The notes: generated by a model not told the origin, from the letters alone. DNA of 64,000 nt from Trematomus loennbergii (GCA_012861695.1 JAAOOA010000086.1:2744422-2808421); one strand, 5' to 3'; shown: positions 32,640 to 45,383, counted from the stretch's first letter. Translations and numbers: made by a program.

Positions 32640-34900
32640 CGGCAGCAATGTAGAAGGGACTGCTGTCACACTGTTGTTTACCATACAAAATACTTAATAC
32701 AAATGTTATTTTAACTTTAATTGAAACAAATATTTGCAGCGTGTTAAATGCAATGCTTTAAAAGGGAAATAAGTATTGAACTCACTGATTAAAGTGATAC
32801 ATGTTTTAATATCTTTACTTATTATAGGTAGGCCCTGAGCTAAAGCTGCCTCGTCGCACAACAGCTAACTAGCACAACAGCTAACTAGCGCAAAGGCTTG
32901 TTTGTTCCTTTCGGTTACTTCCTCTGCTTGCCAGTGCCTCCTCATAGAGCTTTTATTTGATTGGTTGTATTTGATTGATAGCATTTCTCCTAGTCGAGCT
33001 GCACACTCTCTCCATATTGAGCATATTTCCACACTTCAGAGAAGCCTGCTGTCTTCTGCTGACCACATGCATGCCTCCGCTGAGGCTTTGACCTGATTTA
33101 TACTCCAGTTGGTGTCATTCCCGAAATAACTATTTGTCTTGACATCGCAGAATTATGTAATTCTCCGTGTTTTTCTCACCCTGCCTTACCTTGTGCTGCA
33201 CCAGCATGTACCCTGGCATGCTCAGACTGACAGTTTCTATCTCTCATTCCCTCTCCAGCACACACAAACACACACTCCTGTCGGCCCCTCTGCAGTGGTA
33301 GTTGGCTGTGTTTGAAAGTAGATGGTTGGATAACACAGTGCCCCAGAGGCTGTGTAGTTGTGTCTAGACTAACCATCCTGAACAGGAAGACAGCTGCTAA
33401 AGCATTACAGAAAAACCTTTATTACAGGTTAGGGACATAAACAAACACTTTTGCTTACTGTTTATTTAAAAATTATTAAAACAATTAAAATAGATGAATA
33501 TATTTTGTTTTTTCCAGAGTAAGGCATGTCTAAGGAAGCCCATAGGATGATTTTATGGTTAATTAAAATTATAGTGTAAATTCAAATTCAAATGTAAATC
33601 TATAATAGTGTTGTTATTTTAAAAATAAAAAAATAAAATAAAAAAGTGCATAGTTTTGTGTTATATACCAAGGAATATAATTTAAAATGAACAATGTCAT
33701 ATATTTTCATCAGAAATGTGTGAAATGCTGAGCGCTATCTGTATTTAAAGAAATAAGTAGTCACCTCTTAAATGTTTGAAGGCCTCGCGACCCTCTGTAA
33801 TGCTTTAAAGGACACAGTTTCTTTAGGCCTTACTAACTGTAATGAGTATGAGATAATATAAACACTAAGGCAAAATCAGCATGTAATGTTATCCCTCGCT
33901 GTGTGTTTCCTCCTCACTGATTGGTTTCCTGTCTTTGCGACAGCCTCTTTCCTTTCATTCAGACTCCTTTATTTTAGGGAGTAGCCAGGACATTATGTTC
34001 CAGCGTCCATCCGCTCAGCTGCTCTCAGATCAGCATTGGACACTCACAACTTGTGACATTCTACAGAAATGTATCAAAATTAGTATAGAGAAAGAGGAAA
34101 ATAAGAGAACAAAAAACAATAAATAAAAAAGGCCTTCCCAATAATAAAAATAAAAATAATTCAAGTACACAATACACATTCAAGGTAGAAAATATAATTA
34201 GAAGTATTATTTAAAAATATTTTATATTGCACATTGTTTTAAAGTTATTTTATATATTGTTGTTACAGTGTTAAATAGTGCAAAGAAGTAGCAGCCAGTT
34301 ATTGCATAATAATCAAAATAGCTCATATTGCACAACTGTTGTGTCATAGTAGATTCATATCAAGTTACTGAGGTTAAAAAAAGGTTTGCACTAATCATCA
34401 CCTGTGGTATTAAATGTTATTACAAAAATAAATAAACATAGAAGTGAATCTAATCAACAGTATACATCCAAGTGATTATCGTCACTATCATAGTTTAGCA
34501 TGTATCAATATATAATAATATACATCAAAATAAACTTAAAGTAGCTAAAATAAAAGTACTCGTTAAACATAATAGCCCATTTCAAGTAATTACTGGATAA
34601 TGTTAATTGTTGTATAGAGTTCTGACAGAGTTTCAGAAAATAAGACTGATGTTACTCTTTGTCTGAATGTTAAAGCAGTTACCTTGGACATAGAGACTGG
34701 GAACAGGGGGGGAATAGTTTGGCTTGGTTTGATGTTAACAAAAATAAAACTACCAACATCTAATAAGCTGATCTTTAACAATAAACTGCTCCAAGCTGTT
34801 TCTAGAGCAGATACAAGTCTAAAGACCTGAAGAGACGCCTGACAGGCCAGAGGGTCAGTTTATGGATCTATAAAGGGAACTGGATACAGCGTTGGAGGCG
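32640..34900. other. unassigned AT-rich intergenic sequence
   Basis: No gene or clear element. The small frames are not coding-like. Confidence 0.45.
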
Positions 34901-34907
34901 GGTTCGA

Positions 34908-35685
34908 TATCAAAAAAGTCTTCCGTCCACACGCAATCGGCACCAGAAACATGTCCGTCCACACAAGACCGCTCGACCGGCTGGAGACGCTGTAGTACAT
35001 ATGCCGGGCCTGTAAGTGGCGCTGTACTTCCGCCACGAAATACACCAAAAGCAGCAAAGAAGACTTCACGAGCATGCATGGTTGCCATGGTTGCCCTTCT
35101 GTTTATTCTCCGCGGTGGATTTAGCAGCAGAGGTGGGGAGAGGCAGGGCTCTGGCTCTTTTTCTCCCTTCCCGAGGCAAGCATGTGCTCCTCCTGTAAAT
35201 CTCCCGGTAGTCCACCAGCAGATGAAAACACCCACCTCTCCGTCTCTTCCAAGGACGAGGGAACCGTGCGGCAGAGTTTCTGTTAGAATTTTTTTTCGCC
35301 TGTCAACATGTCCGTTAAAGTTTAAATCTTCCGGACAAAATTATAAAAGTGCCGGTCAAAGGTCTTATTTGTTATTTATTGAGCTTTAAAACAAATGAAT
35401 AACGACTCTATATAATAATATAAGAATAATATACAGAGTCTCTCTTTTCCTCCCCCTCTCCTGACAGCCCGTCAGTATTTTTGTTATCAGGAAATTATCG
35501 TATAGGACGTAGACACGGAGCCGTTTGGCCCCCCAGAGCGTTGCGTCTGCAGATCTACCCACCTTGGGACCCGTTATCGTTATCGTTTCTGCGTTTCCCT
35601 GTCGGCCTTGTGTGGCCGAACCGTCTATATGATAGAGAACTGTAGCAGATACGACCCGTATCGTCTCCGTGTGGCTGCAGCCTTA
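34908..35685. mobile_element. PIF/Harbinger-like MITE, copy 3, truncated and with nested hAT piece
   Basis: Homology to copies 1 and 2 starts at TCAAAAAAGTCTTCCGTC (about 34,908) and ends near 35,682 (GTGTGGCTGCAGCC|TTA). Shared words include CTGTAGTACATATGCCGGG and ACCCGTTATCG. The left terminus is lost. A fragment of the 28.0-kb hAT family (35,283-35,478, CAACATGTCCGTTAAAG) interrupts it. Confidence 0.72.
35283..35478. mobile_element. truncated hAT MITE (28.0-kb family) nested in Harbinger copy 3
   Basis: The text from TGTTAGAATTTTTTTTCG to CTGACAGCCCGTCAG is the inverse of one end of the element at 28,034-28,784, including CTTCCGGACAAAAT. Its other end is missing. Confidence 0.7.
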
Positions 35686-35693
35686 GTCTAATG

Positions 35694-37315
35694 CAGGGGT
35701 CGGCAACCCCTGGCATGCGTGCCAGCATTGGCACGCGGCACCGTAACCAGTGGCACACTAGGAATAAGTGGAATAAAATGCAAAATATTTAAATTGTATT
35801 TTCGGATCCTGAACGAGACCGCCGCCAGAGCAGAACCCGTTACCTGCAGAAGGAAGCCATGCACGCAGCGCAGCCCCGCTCTGTTTAACTCCAGGTGACT
35901 TTCTGCCGCTTTCCTCCGTGGTGCAGGGCTGATCGTTTCACCACAGAGGAAAGCACTTCACAAATTGCAGTACCCATAAGGAGCTGTACAAATACCGCAG
36001 TTTTTGCGTGGCTGTGTCTTTAGTTGAAAGCCCAGTGGCGATCTGCTCATCTCTCATTGAAATAATATGCTACAAAGGGGCGGACTGGCCAGACCGTAGT
36101 CGAGGAGGGCAGAAGCAACAAGCTTCAGGTTCAATAACCCACTTTAGCTTAAATGACTGGAGAGAGGCGAGCTCTTCTTGGGAGGCCGTTGCATTTATTT
36201 AGCTGTTCTTCTGTTTCACAAAATACATCACAGACCTCTGTTTTTCTGCTGCCTCGTTTCACTTCCAGAAACATACACACGCTCACTCACTCTCTCTCTC
36301 TCTTAAAGGGACAGCGATCTCATCTCACTCTGCATGACCCTAATATCATAACATGTGTGTTCTGGAGAATCACAGAACGGACGATCGTCCTTATTATTAT
36401 GCCGTTTAAACCAATTATTTAAATGTGTTTGTTAAATTCGGCATCATGTAAGTTGCGCTGACAGGTCCACACACTGCTCCCCCGCAGCGAGGCCCCCCGC
36501 CCTCCTGTTGAATGAATGGAGAGGGAGAATAACCCTGGATTCAGCTTTTAGCACATTTTTCAACGTTTAGACCTGAATGATTTAGATTAGGGTTAGGGTT
36601 AGGGTTATTCAGTGTAATTCAATGGGAAACAGTATTTTCAAGCCCAATGACATCACGTCACTGACAAGGAAAATGTAGTACTATAATATCCGTGCAACTG
36701 AAATTAGCTTCAACGCCTGGCTCACTTCCTAGTGGCTTGGTTCAACTGCCATACCAACTCTCATTTTAGCCGGGATTACACATGCCACAGTATCACCACT
36801 CCAGGGTGCCATGGGCAAGGGAGTAAAAGTAACTGTTTTTGCATCTGTGAACATTAGTGGGGCTGTTCTTTAGGTGATTATTGTATTGCTTTTGTATGCA
36901 TTCTTTGAATAACTTGCAACAGTATTTACCCTCCTCAACTTGGGGCTCTTGGTGTATGTTAATTCCTCTTCTGCTGTACGGACAGATGTTTACGGCTGTT
37001 TCTTTAGTTTTAACAACATAAATGTCAGTCAATCAGGAGAGAGGAGCAGGTTTATTGCTAAGGACATTGCAGTTATGCAATATGCGGTTTCTGATAAAGT
37101 GTGTTGTTTTCAAATACCCAAAGATTATCACAGCAAAGGAACCCTTGTTTGTAAAAATCTCATTCTAACCCAGGTTTTCCGAGCTAAGAAATTACTGCTG
37201 CTAATGATAGCAGACCAACGCTTAGGGCTTAGTGTAAGTAATTCAATGACTTTTTAATCAATAAAATCATGTCTAACTGTTGTGTCAAACAATTGATTTC
37301 TTTAGTAAGTAGCGG
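35694..37315. other. unassigned, with one hAT terminus and a telomere-like word
   Basis: A hAT terminus, CAGGGGTCGGCAACCCCTGG, stands at 35,694 without a matching partner. GGGGCGGACTGGCCAGAC at about 36,077 resembles the 27.5-kb MITE. Three TTAGGG units lie near 36,588-36,607. No gene. Confidence 0.5.
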
Positions 37316-37787
37316 TTAAGGGGACCTATCATGCAAAATGCACTTTTGTACGTCTTTTATACATGAATATGTGTCCCCGGTGTGTCAGGGAACTCACCAA
37401 GTGTCAGAAAACACAACCCTCTCTCTTTTCCTCCATACCCAAATCTCTAAAAACGGGGCTGCAACGGAGCTGATTATTATTTGAATTTTTCTGACGTTTT
37501 TCCGCCTATATGGGCAAGTCTCCACCAATCAGGGGAATGAGAGACTGCTCGAAAGCGCTGGAGACGCTGTAGTACATATGCCAGGCCTGTAAGTGGCGCT
37601 GTAGTCTGCCACAAAAGCAGAATCAGCCCTTGCAAAACAGGGCTGGAAAAGAGCAAATAGAGCTAAATGAGGCAAGGCTAAAATGCATGATCTGTTTGGT
37701 ATTTTGAAAAAAACTTCACAGACATGTTTTATATAGGTATGGCCCTACAATATATGTTTCAAATATAGCATGATAGGTCCACTTTAA
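37316..37787. mobile_element. piggyBac-type MITE (464 bp), TTAA TSD, chimeric
   Basis: The element runs 37,320-37,783. It begins GGGGACCTATCATGCAAAAT and ends GCATGATAGGTCCACT, with TTAA on both sides. About 37,547-37,622 is a piece of the Harbinger-like family at 6.0, 35.0 and 56.6 kb. Confidence 0.8.
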
Positions 37788-37789
37788 AT

Positions 37790-38755
37790 AAGGATTATAG
37801 GAAATCCTGACAGAGGGGTCTTGAATTTCCTTAGATGTTTTAAATAAACTAAACCTTTGTTTTACCGAGTAATGATGATGTCACTGTAGAGGCTGGGAAA
37901 CTAGAAAAGATCACAGACACATGCTCACGTATTTCAGAAGAAGGGTGGCTCTGGTCTTATCACTGTCCTCAGCGGGCTGTTATCTGTTTCCTGCTGGAGG
38001 GGCTTCACATGGATCGCCTAGTTAAACCCATGACTTGAGTTAGGCCTCTGCAGCTTGAATGAACAACTCTTTAACCTGATTCAAATACATCCTGAGAAAC
38101 GTGAGGCCACAATTAAGTTTTTAATATTCAACCTAAAGACCTACAAGAATCGATAATGCTGAATTTCTATTCCATTCTGACTTACCAGGAGTCACATTTG
38201 TATCTTTTCTGGAGCTTAAGATCATAGAAAATAATCTTTATTAACAAATTAAGTTTGCACAGTTGTCATGAAAATTATAGATGATCACATTCTAAAAATG
38301 TTTACCCCCTTTAAAGACTTCTCAATATATATTGGGAATAGAGGCCAAAAGGCTGAATTGCTGAAATGCAATCAATGGTCCTAAGCATGCCCGAATGGAC
38401 AAAACAAACTCCACAGGTTGTGAGTCCAACAGTCATCATAAGATTCTTCAACATAATGACGTTGTATCAGCATTAGGACAACAAGTCAGGTGTCTCCCCC
38501 TCTTCCAAAGGAAAACACATCCCTCCCTGCCATTGTTCTCTTCACACTGAGGTCATTCACAGCCCTGTGGTGGTCCTGCAGCACGGGAAGGAACCACAGC
38601 ATGGGAGGGAAGGGGCTTCCTATGGAGACGGTGGGTTCAAAGTGGTTTAAGAGATAGGCAATTTATCCTGTCAACATTTACATGAAAGTATATAACTACC
38701 AGTGTCCAAATTGTCATGTCTCCAAAGATTATTTTAAAGTTATATTCTTTAAATT
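37790..38755. other. unassigned intergenic sequence
   Basis: No gene, RNA or recognised repeat. Confidence 0.4.
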
Positions 38756-39009
38756 AGCTTTTGTCATGTCCCTTTGTCTTGTGCCTCCTGTTTATATTTT
38801 GAAAAGTAATTCTCTCTCTCGTTTCAGGTCGCTGTGCTCCCTGCCCCTATGTTGCCCCCCGCCCCTATGTTGCCCCTTTCATACCAACGCGGTTCCAGGG
38901 CCGGTTCGGAGCTAGAGCCTGATAAGCACCGTTTTTTCCTGTTCACACCGCAGCGGAGCCGGCTCTAAGCACCGAAAACCGGTGCTTACCAAGCACCAAA
39001 ATATTGTCG

Positions 39010-40171
39010 GTCTAGAACAGGGGTCTGCAACCTTTTTGACCAAAAGAGCCATTTTGCCCCCTTTTCCAACAATTTTTTTGTCTGGAGCTGCAAAACATAT
39101 TGATAGCTTATAAAGTTGTATTTATTGTTATATCATAGACAAAAACTACAGTTTTTTTGCATCTATTATTTATTACATTATGTTAACCTCTAATAATAAA
39201 CAAAGAAATAAAGAAATAAGGAGAATAAAAAAAATACACAGGCCTACTTTAAATAAATCAACACAGCACTTGGGAGTCCTCTGCACATTTGAAGGAAAAA
39301 AATACAATAAAAATGGACCCACTTTGAAATAAATAAAACATATAGCTGCACCCTAAAAGAGTTAGGTGATTGAATTATGACTGAAGATCGTCAGCTGTCC
39401 TCCTCTTCCGCGTTTTCCCTCCAATACGTAAAGGCTGCAGCACCTTTGACAACTTCTCTCCACATATCAAACATACCGGTAAGCCAGCATCGTTTGCTGT
39501 GAAAGCAGATAACTCTAACCATCAGAATTAAACCCTCTGTGTTGCTCCTATACTTTTATTTTCTTTGATTTATCCATAGTAATGGTAAATGGACTGTCCT
39601 TATATAGCGCTTTATCCAGTCTTTAAGACCCCTCAAAGCGCTTTACATACTACATGTTGTTCACCCATTCATACAGAGCAGTGTATGTTACTCTAGGAAC
39701 TAACATGCATACACATTCACACACCATTGGCCATGCCATCGGGAGCAACTCAGGGTTAAGTATCTTGCCCAAGGATACATCGACATGTTGACTGCATGGG
39801 CTGGGATCGAACCCACAACCTTCTGGTTGAAAGACGACCGCACTCCCTCGCAGCCATAGTTCGCTCATCGAGCCGGGGGTCAGGTTATTCGTCTGCAAGA
39901 AAAGGCGCTGGTGCGGGACCGTAGCAGGATGTGACGCATATTTTAGTTGACCTAATTAAAATCGTTTTTTGTTTTTTATTTATGTGTCACATTATCAACT
40001 CAAAATACAAGATACGAAACATTTTCAACCGTGCAACAAAATATAAATAGTCCTACAAATTATTTTATTTTTTCCTTCTTATTTATGTCTAAACTCAAGG
40101 GAGCCAGAGCAGAGGGCTTAAAGAGCCGCATGCGGCTCGAGAGCCGCGGGTTGCCGACCCCTGCTCTAGAA
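39010..40171. mobile_element. hAT element, long form (1,146 bp)
   Basis: The element runs 39,018-40,163. It starts CAGGGGTCTGCAACCTTTTT and ends GGGTTGCCGACCCCTG. The flanks GTCTAGAA and CTCTAGAA match at 7 of 8. It contains a SINE at 39,581-39,853. It is the longer relative of the element at 40,467. Confidence 0.88.
39574..39860 (-). mobile_element. tRNA-derived SINE, nested in hAT
   Basis: On the minus strand the 5' head is tRNA-like: a B-box GGTTCGATCCC lies at 39,813-39,803, preceded by CAACCAGAAGGTTGTG. The 3' part ends near 39,581 with the common teleost text AGCGCTATATAAGGACAG. A 7-bp TSD, CCATAGT, flanks it at 39,574-39,580 and 39,854-39,860. Confidence 0.82.
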
Positions 40172-40458
40172 GCAAGAACCGCATACGTCACGCTTACGTC
40201 GGAGGCGGGGGCAGGGGCAGGGGCGGGATCAACCTCAGCAATAACAGTTTATGGCGAGTACGGCAAATGAAAGTTGTATCATGCAGTAGCGCTGACCAAA
40301 GTGACTAGAACGCAACCACACACTTATTAAAAAAACACACTTTATAAAGTCAGGCAACACTAACCAGGCTTCGTGTGATTCTGTTTATTTGTACCTTACT
40401 TTGACCATCCGTTCTCTGTCATTGATCATTGTGCAGAGCAGGCAGACATTTTGTTTTG

Positions 40459-40766
40459 TATTAGGCCAGGGGTCTGCAACCTTTTTGACCAAAAGAGCCA
40501 TTTTGCCCCCTTTTCCACCAATTATTTTTGTCTGGAGCCGCAAAACATATTTGATAGCTTGATAGCTTATAAAGTTGTATATATTGTTACATCATAGACA
40601 AAAACTACAGGTTTTTTGCATTTATTATTTATTACATTATAGAAAAACTGTTTACCTCTAATAATAACAAAGAACTCTTATAAGGAGAATTAAAAAAAAT
40701 ACACAGGCCTACTTTAAAATAAATCAACACAGCACTTGGGGAGTCTTGCCGACCCCTGTATTAGAC
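40459..40766. mobile_element. hAT element, short deletion derivative (292 bp)
   Basis: The element runs 40,467-40,758, with TATTAGGC and TATTAGAC (7 of 8) as flanks. Its first about 270 bp follow the long form at 39,018 closely. It then jumps to the terminal GCCGACCCCTG, so the right 850 bp are deleted. Confidence 0.9.
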
Positions 40767-41689
40767 TATAGCAGCTATCGGATGGAATCAATACATGGGC
40801 TGCACACGTTGTCATGTCCGACTATCACAAGTAGAATCATAATGAAAAATACGCCGGTAAAATTTGCCTGTAGAAACGGCTCATGCCACAATAGGATAGC
40901 AACAAGTAGTCAAGATAGTCAGTTTTGCTCGGTTGCTATGCTAACATCAACCATTTTATACCAGAGAAACTTTGATAACAGCGTTGTGATGCCAAACCGC
41001 GGGCAGCACTGCAGCGGTCGGTAAATGCCGCTGAAACACATGAATAAACAATGAACCACGGCACTCTGGTGAAAAGTACAAGGGTTGAGAAGTTTATTTA
41101 ATTTAATCTGGCTTCGTATGATTAAAAGCAACACGATCATCGACCCGACGCCGTTGGGGAGAAAATCAGCGACGTAAACGGTGACGTCATGACGCAGCAG
41201 CGGCAGCACCAGTCGGGCTCTGGGCGGTGTGAACCAAACGGGGCCTGAAAAGAAAAACCGGTTCCGAACCAGAAGAGCGCAAGCACGGAGCTAGAACGGG
41301 AACCGCGTTGGTGTGAAAGGGGCATGTGTCTCCTGCGTTTGTGATTGTCTACCCCGCCCTGATTGTTTGCACCTGTGCCCCTTACCTTGTGTGTATATAT
41401 TGTCCTAGTCTCCTCCTGTCCTGTGCCAGTTTGTCTTCTCTCACGACCAGCGCTGCGTACCTTCAAGCCTGATCCTCGTCTATTGTTTTGTTTCAAGCTC
41501 CTTGTAGTTAGTAGTTTTCCTCGAAAGAGTGATTTTGTGTTTAGCCATAGTTTAGTTACGTTTCCCTCTTGAGAGTGTTTTTTGTTACTTTGTTACTGTG
41601 TTAAATCCAGTAAAATACTTTATTTTGAACCGTCTGAGTCTGAGTTGTGCATTTGGGTTCATGCCTCTGAATTCGCCCCTTGACACAAA

Positions 41690-43770
41690 TTCAAAGATTT
41701 AATGACAAGACAAATACTGATATGTGAATTAAAGTAAATGTATTCATGTATTACACAGCTCACTCACTTAATGCATTTTGTGACACACAAGTCTCTGATT
41801 AATATATAACTTTTACTGCTGCTGCTTTGTCTGTCAGTACCAGAAACACTAGACATAGTAATTTACACTTTTTGGCATCTGATCAGAGTGTTCAGTTTGC
41901 TGGTCTTTGAGTCAGTTGTTGTCCAATACTTAATAAAAACACTGGATGACATATTCCTTTTGTAGTGTAAAGATACTCTATATTAGAGGCAGATTGTAGT
42001 GATCTTTTAGGGTGATGTTAGCTGGTGTGTGATTGGTCCGCCATCAGCACTTGGGCTGCATTCTAAGTCTCCTAATTGACATTTCCTCCATCCTTGATGA
42101 ATGGAAAACTATTCTAGTGCACCATCTTGAAGATCATTCCAAAACTCTTCTTTCTGACCGAACGAGTGAGGATCGAAGAGCAATGTATAAACAGGCTTGG
42201 GTGTAACGGATACAAAATGGAGATTACTAAACTTATATTTTAATACTCAGATAAGGTTACTGATTTCATTATTTTACAGGTAGCTAGAAATGAAACGGAA
42301 TACATTTTAAAATAACCCTCCCAACCCTGGTGAGGACCCAAGTGAGAGACAATCAGATCAAACAAACACTAGTGAGTGTGTGAGCTGTTCCAGGTGTGTT
42401 TTGTGTCACATTCATCAAATCTTAAACAAGTACAAACCACAGACTGCTGTGTCATGGCGAATACAGTCGCTGGTTTATTTATGTCTGTATAGGCCGTGTT
42501 GTGAGTGTGGACGGTCGGAGCATATACTGGGTTAGCTTAGCCGATCTCCATTCAGAAAACACGCATTTTAAAAGGTTTTTCACCTGCCGTCTGTCTGCAG
42601 ACTTGTCAAAGCATTCATTCATGGTTTTTACTAACCGGTATCAGTATGTTGTTACTTCGGCATCATTTTGAAACGTGTATTACAATTAAATCACGGTCAA
42701 ATATGTTCATTTTGTTGTAGTTTTAGCCCCCTTGCCAGCGATTCTCTCTCTAGTTTAGCATACTCAGCCCGGTTGTTGGCCCGGAAAGAACCTGGATTTT
42801 GGAGAGCCAGAAAAACTGGGAAAAAGTACCTGCTAGCCGGAACTACGCCAAGTGGAAACGCAACCAAAAACGGGCCGGGCACCGGCACGGCACGCTTAAA
42901 CCGTGCTCCGCGCTGTAGTGGAAATGCGCCAAAAGAGGGCTGGGCTCACGCATCAGTCTGTTCAAACATTTGAACAAACTGAAAGGGATTTCAGCTCCCC
43001 GCCCTCTCTGCATGTCAGTCAGAGGTGCTAATGAAGCATCGGGGGGGAGGGACTACCTGTTAGTCCCGCCTCCCTCCACCCTCCTGCGGTGGAACTCGAG
43101 GGAACCAGGCTTTGCAGACTCTGCAACATGAAATTGAATATTGGCTGTGGAAGGAAAGTGGAAGATTGAAAACACTTGAAACAGAGTGGCTCCTTCAGCC
43201 TGTCATTTTCTGCTGAGATATTCAGCTGGAGGAATGTGGCAGCAGTAAATAAAGATAGTGTGAGGTGTGGTGTGGTGTGTGTGGTGTGGTGTGCAAAACA
43301 TCGGGCTACGTTATGTAACAGTTTGGAGGGAATACAAGTGCATTTACACATGACAGCTGGAATTTTGTTTTGCTGTTTCTAGTCAGACTGCCTCAGGGAC
43401 AGTTTATTTCAGCAAAACAAGGAAGGACTGCAACCTGCACAGATTCAAACTATCTAAGTGTTCTCCCAAAACCAACATTTTGACTTGGATGCCATTGCCA
43501 ACTTTAGGATCAATAGTACCAAAACATTACCACTCCTTTCACACTTGTATACTGATTCAGGAGTTCTCTCCAAATAAGACAAGGCCCAGATTTACCTCCT
43601 AATTAAAGAAAAAAGGAAACCTTATTGTTGTTGTCATACTAACCAATCTCACTTATAAATGTAATCTGTCAGAGCAGTTAATTAAAATACGGCGCCCTAA
43701 AATGGTCAAAAAATGCCCTAACATTCAACGTTTATGGTCTTGGTCCTATATACTATTTTTGTTGTCTCAC
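41690..43770. other. unassigned, with one GC-rich possible element
   Basis: No gene. The part at 42,740-42,960 (AGTGGAAACGCAACCAAAAA, GCACCGGCACGGCACG) has the style of a decayed DNA element, without matched ends. Confidence 0.4.
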
Positions 43771-43771
43771 C

Positions 43772-43803
<32 letters not shown>
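43772..43803 (+). repeat. (ATA)n microsatellite
   Basis: About ten uninterrupted ATA units. They are followed by CTTGTATAGTGCTTTTCTAG, a common teleost repeat tail. Confidence 0.97.
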
Positions 43804-43805
<2 letters not shown>

Positions 43806-44861
43806 ATGATACTTGTATAGTGCTTTTCTAGGAACTCAAAGACGCTTTGACAGAGAATAAAAAAAAGAAAAATACAATGTTACATATAACCACATTTTAT
43901 ACATGTAGGACATTTGCTTATACAGGGGCTGCATTCCAGCTGGCGTTGTTAAGCTATTTTTTAACGCCCATACACAAAATGCATATTTTTCTAAACTTTT
44001 CACCATGTTCAAATTGATTCAACTTCATAAATCAACACACATTTTTACATTTTGAATTTATTTATTTAATGATGTATTATTTTATTAATTTATATTTACT
44101 GCGGGAAATGTGTTTATTACAAAAAGGCAGACATGAAATAAAAACGTTTTAAAGCATGTCATAGAACTTTCCAAGTGCCTTTCTAAAGGAGTTGAACTGT
44201 TCAATTCACTCCAAAGTAACAAATGGTATCCAAAACACTAAATATTCCTATGTATTCTGTTTTAATTGACTTCCTTCAGTATGTAGCCTACACACTAATT
44301 CAGCACCCCCAAATGTGAACACAATCTTTCATTATCAGTCATGAAAACGTTATGCATTTTGAGGCAGAATGGCCCTTTAGAGTCTTTCATGCAGCCATGT
44401 TCCTGGCAGCTGTTATTATCTTGACGGCAAACAGACTTTAATAACGTTTAATTACAGATATTATCATTTTGAAGTATGAGCCTCACGTGATTGCTGACAC
44501 TCATGCAACCTTTTTTTTACAGCGCAGAACAAGGTGGTGTTTAACCTGACTTCCTGACTGCTGGAACTGTCACAACCCTTTTCCTAGGTCAATTTCATGA
44601 ACCCCTGGTCAGAAAAATACATCCGGAACAACAGTGCGACACCTCCTGAAAGCTTTGTTCAGAATGAGAGGCTCTCAGGAGCAAGATCCTTCCACTGGGG
44701 TCAGAAACAGCCCTGGAACAGATACAATAACAAACATGGCAGTTAAAGGTTTCTGTGATACTTCAGAGAGCCTTTGATTCATGGTAAACAGAGAGGATGG
44801 CTCGTTCTGTTCAAACAGAAACAAAGTCGAGACATTCAAAATGTTCGCTTCACTTAATGAT

Positions 44862-45370
44862 CAGGGTTGGGAGGGTTGCTATAAAAATGTAATTTAACAT
44901 TGTAATCCCTACTGTTTTTTAAACATGTAACAGTGTTCAAATTACGTCTTTTTTATGCAACTGTAAAGGAATACAGTTACCTTGTTTTGTATCCTGATAC
45001 ACATCTTCCGGCGCAGACTGAAAACTCATCTCTTTTGACTCCACTTTGAGCAATAAAATGAAAAAATAAATTAAAATAAAATAAAAAGCACTTATATACT
45101 AACTACGCACTTATATACTAACAAAGCACTTATATACTAACAAAGCACTTATATACTAACAAAGGACTGGCTTATCTAAAGCCAGTTGAGTAGCACTTGA
45201 AATGTTTTGGCTCTATGAAACCTGATGTACTTATATGATTCTGTTTTCTTCAAGTTTGTATCTTCTTGGTCGAATGCACTTATTGTAAGTCGCTTTGGAT
45301 AAAAGTGTCAGCTAAATGTAATGATACATTATCCCGTTACATGTGATCCGTTACTCCCAAATCCTGTTAA
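44862..45370. mobile_element. hAT MITE (CAGGGTTGGGAG type) broken by a LINE tail
   Basis: The left terminus CAGGGTTGGGAGGGTTGC starts near 44,864. Matching text resumes after 45,320 (CCCGTTACATGTGATCCG). It belongs to the family of the element at 48,559. The right terminus is not preserved clearly. Confidence 0.6.
44990..45328 (+). mobile_element. LINE 3' tail inserted in the hAT MITE
   Basis: The plus strand reads HIFRRRLKTHLF and then a stop (about 45,000-45,038). After four short GCACTTATATACTAAC repeats it ends with TTGTAAGTCGCTTTGGATAA and GCTAAATGTAA, a very common teleost LINE 3' end. TGATACA appears at both borders, as a target duplication. Confidence 0.7.
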
Positions 45371-45383
45371 TGACACAGCTCTA

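Larger units (their letters stand above)
38873..41324. mobile_element. DNA element with CACACCAACGCGGTTCC ends, host of two hAT elements
   Basis: The left end is CCCCTTTCATACCAACGCGG and the right end, inverted, is CCCCTTTCACACCAACGCGG. Between them lie about 950 bp of own sequence plus two hAT insertions (39,018-40,163 and 40,467-40,758). The TSD is unclear (ATGTT against ATGTG). No transposase. Confidence 0.7.
38762..41685 (+). mobile_element. LTR-like repeat, split by a nested DNA element
   Basis: The sequence 38,762-38,870 continues at about 41,325-41,685. It begins TGTCATGTCCC and ends CCCCTTGACA, TG...CA termini as in an LTR. Its text (CCTGATTGTTTGCACCTGTG, GTGTATATATTGTCC, then GTAAAATACTTTATTTTGAA) is typical of a fish solo LTR. 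No coding part and no flanking TSD are visible, so the class is tentative. Confidence 0.45.

Noticed and set aside
36586..36607. TTAGGG repeats as an interstitial telomere
   Set aside because: Only three units, next to a fourth imperfect one. This is too short to separate from chance.
39803..39853. functional tRNA gene
   Set aside because: The B-box-like word belongs to a SINE head with a 7-bp TSD. No cloverleaf or A-box at the right spacing could be drawn.
38762..41685. complete LTR retrotransposon with two LTRs
   Set aside because: Only one LTR-like unit is visible, split by a DNA element. There is no second LTR, primer site or coding region.
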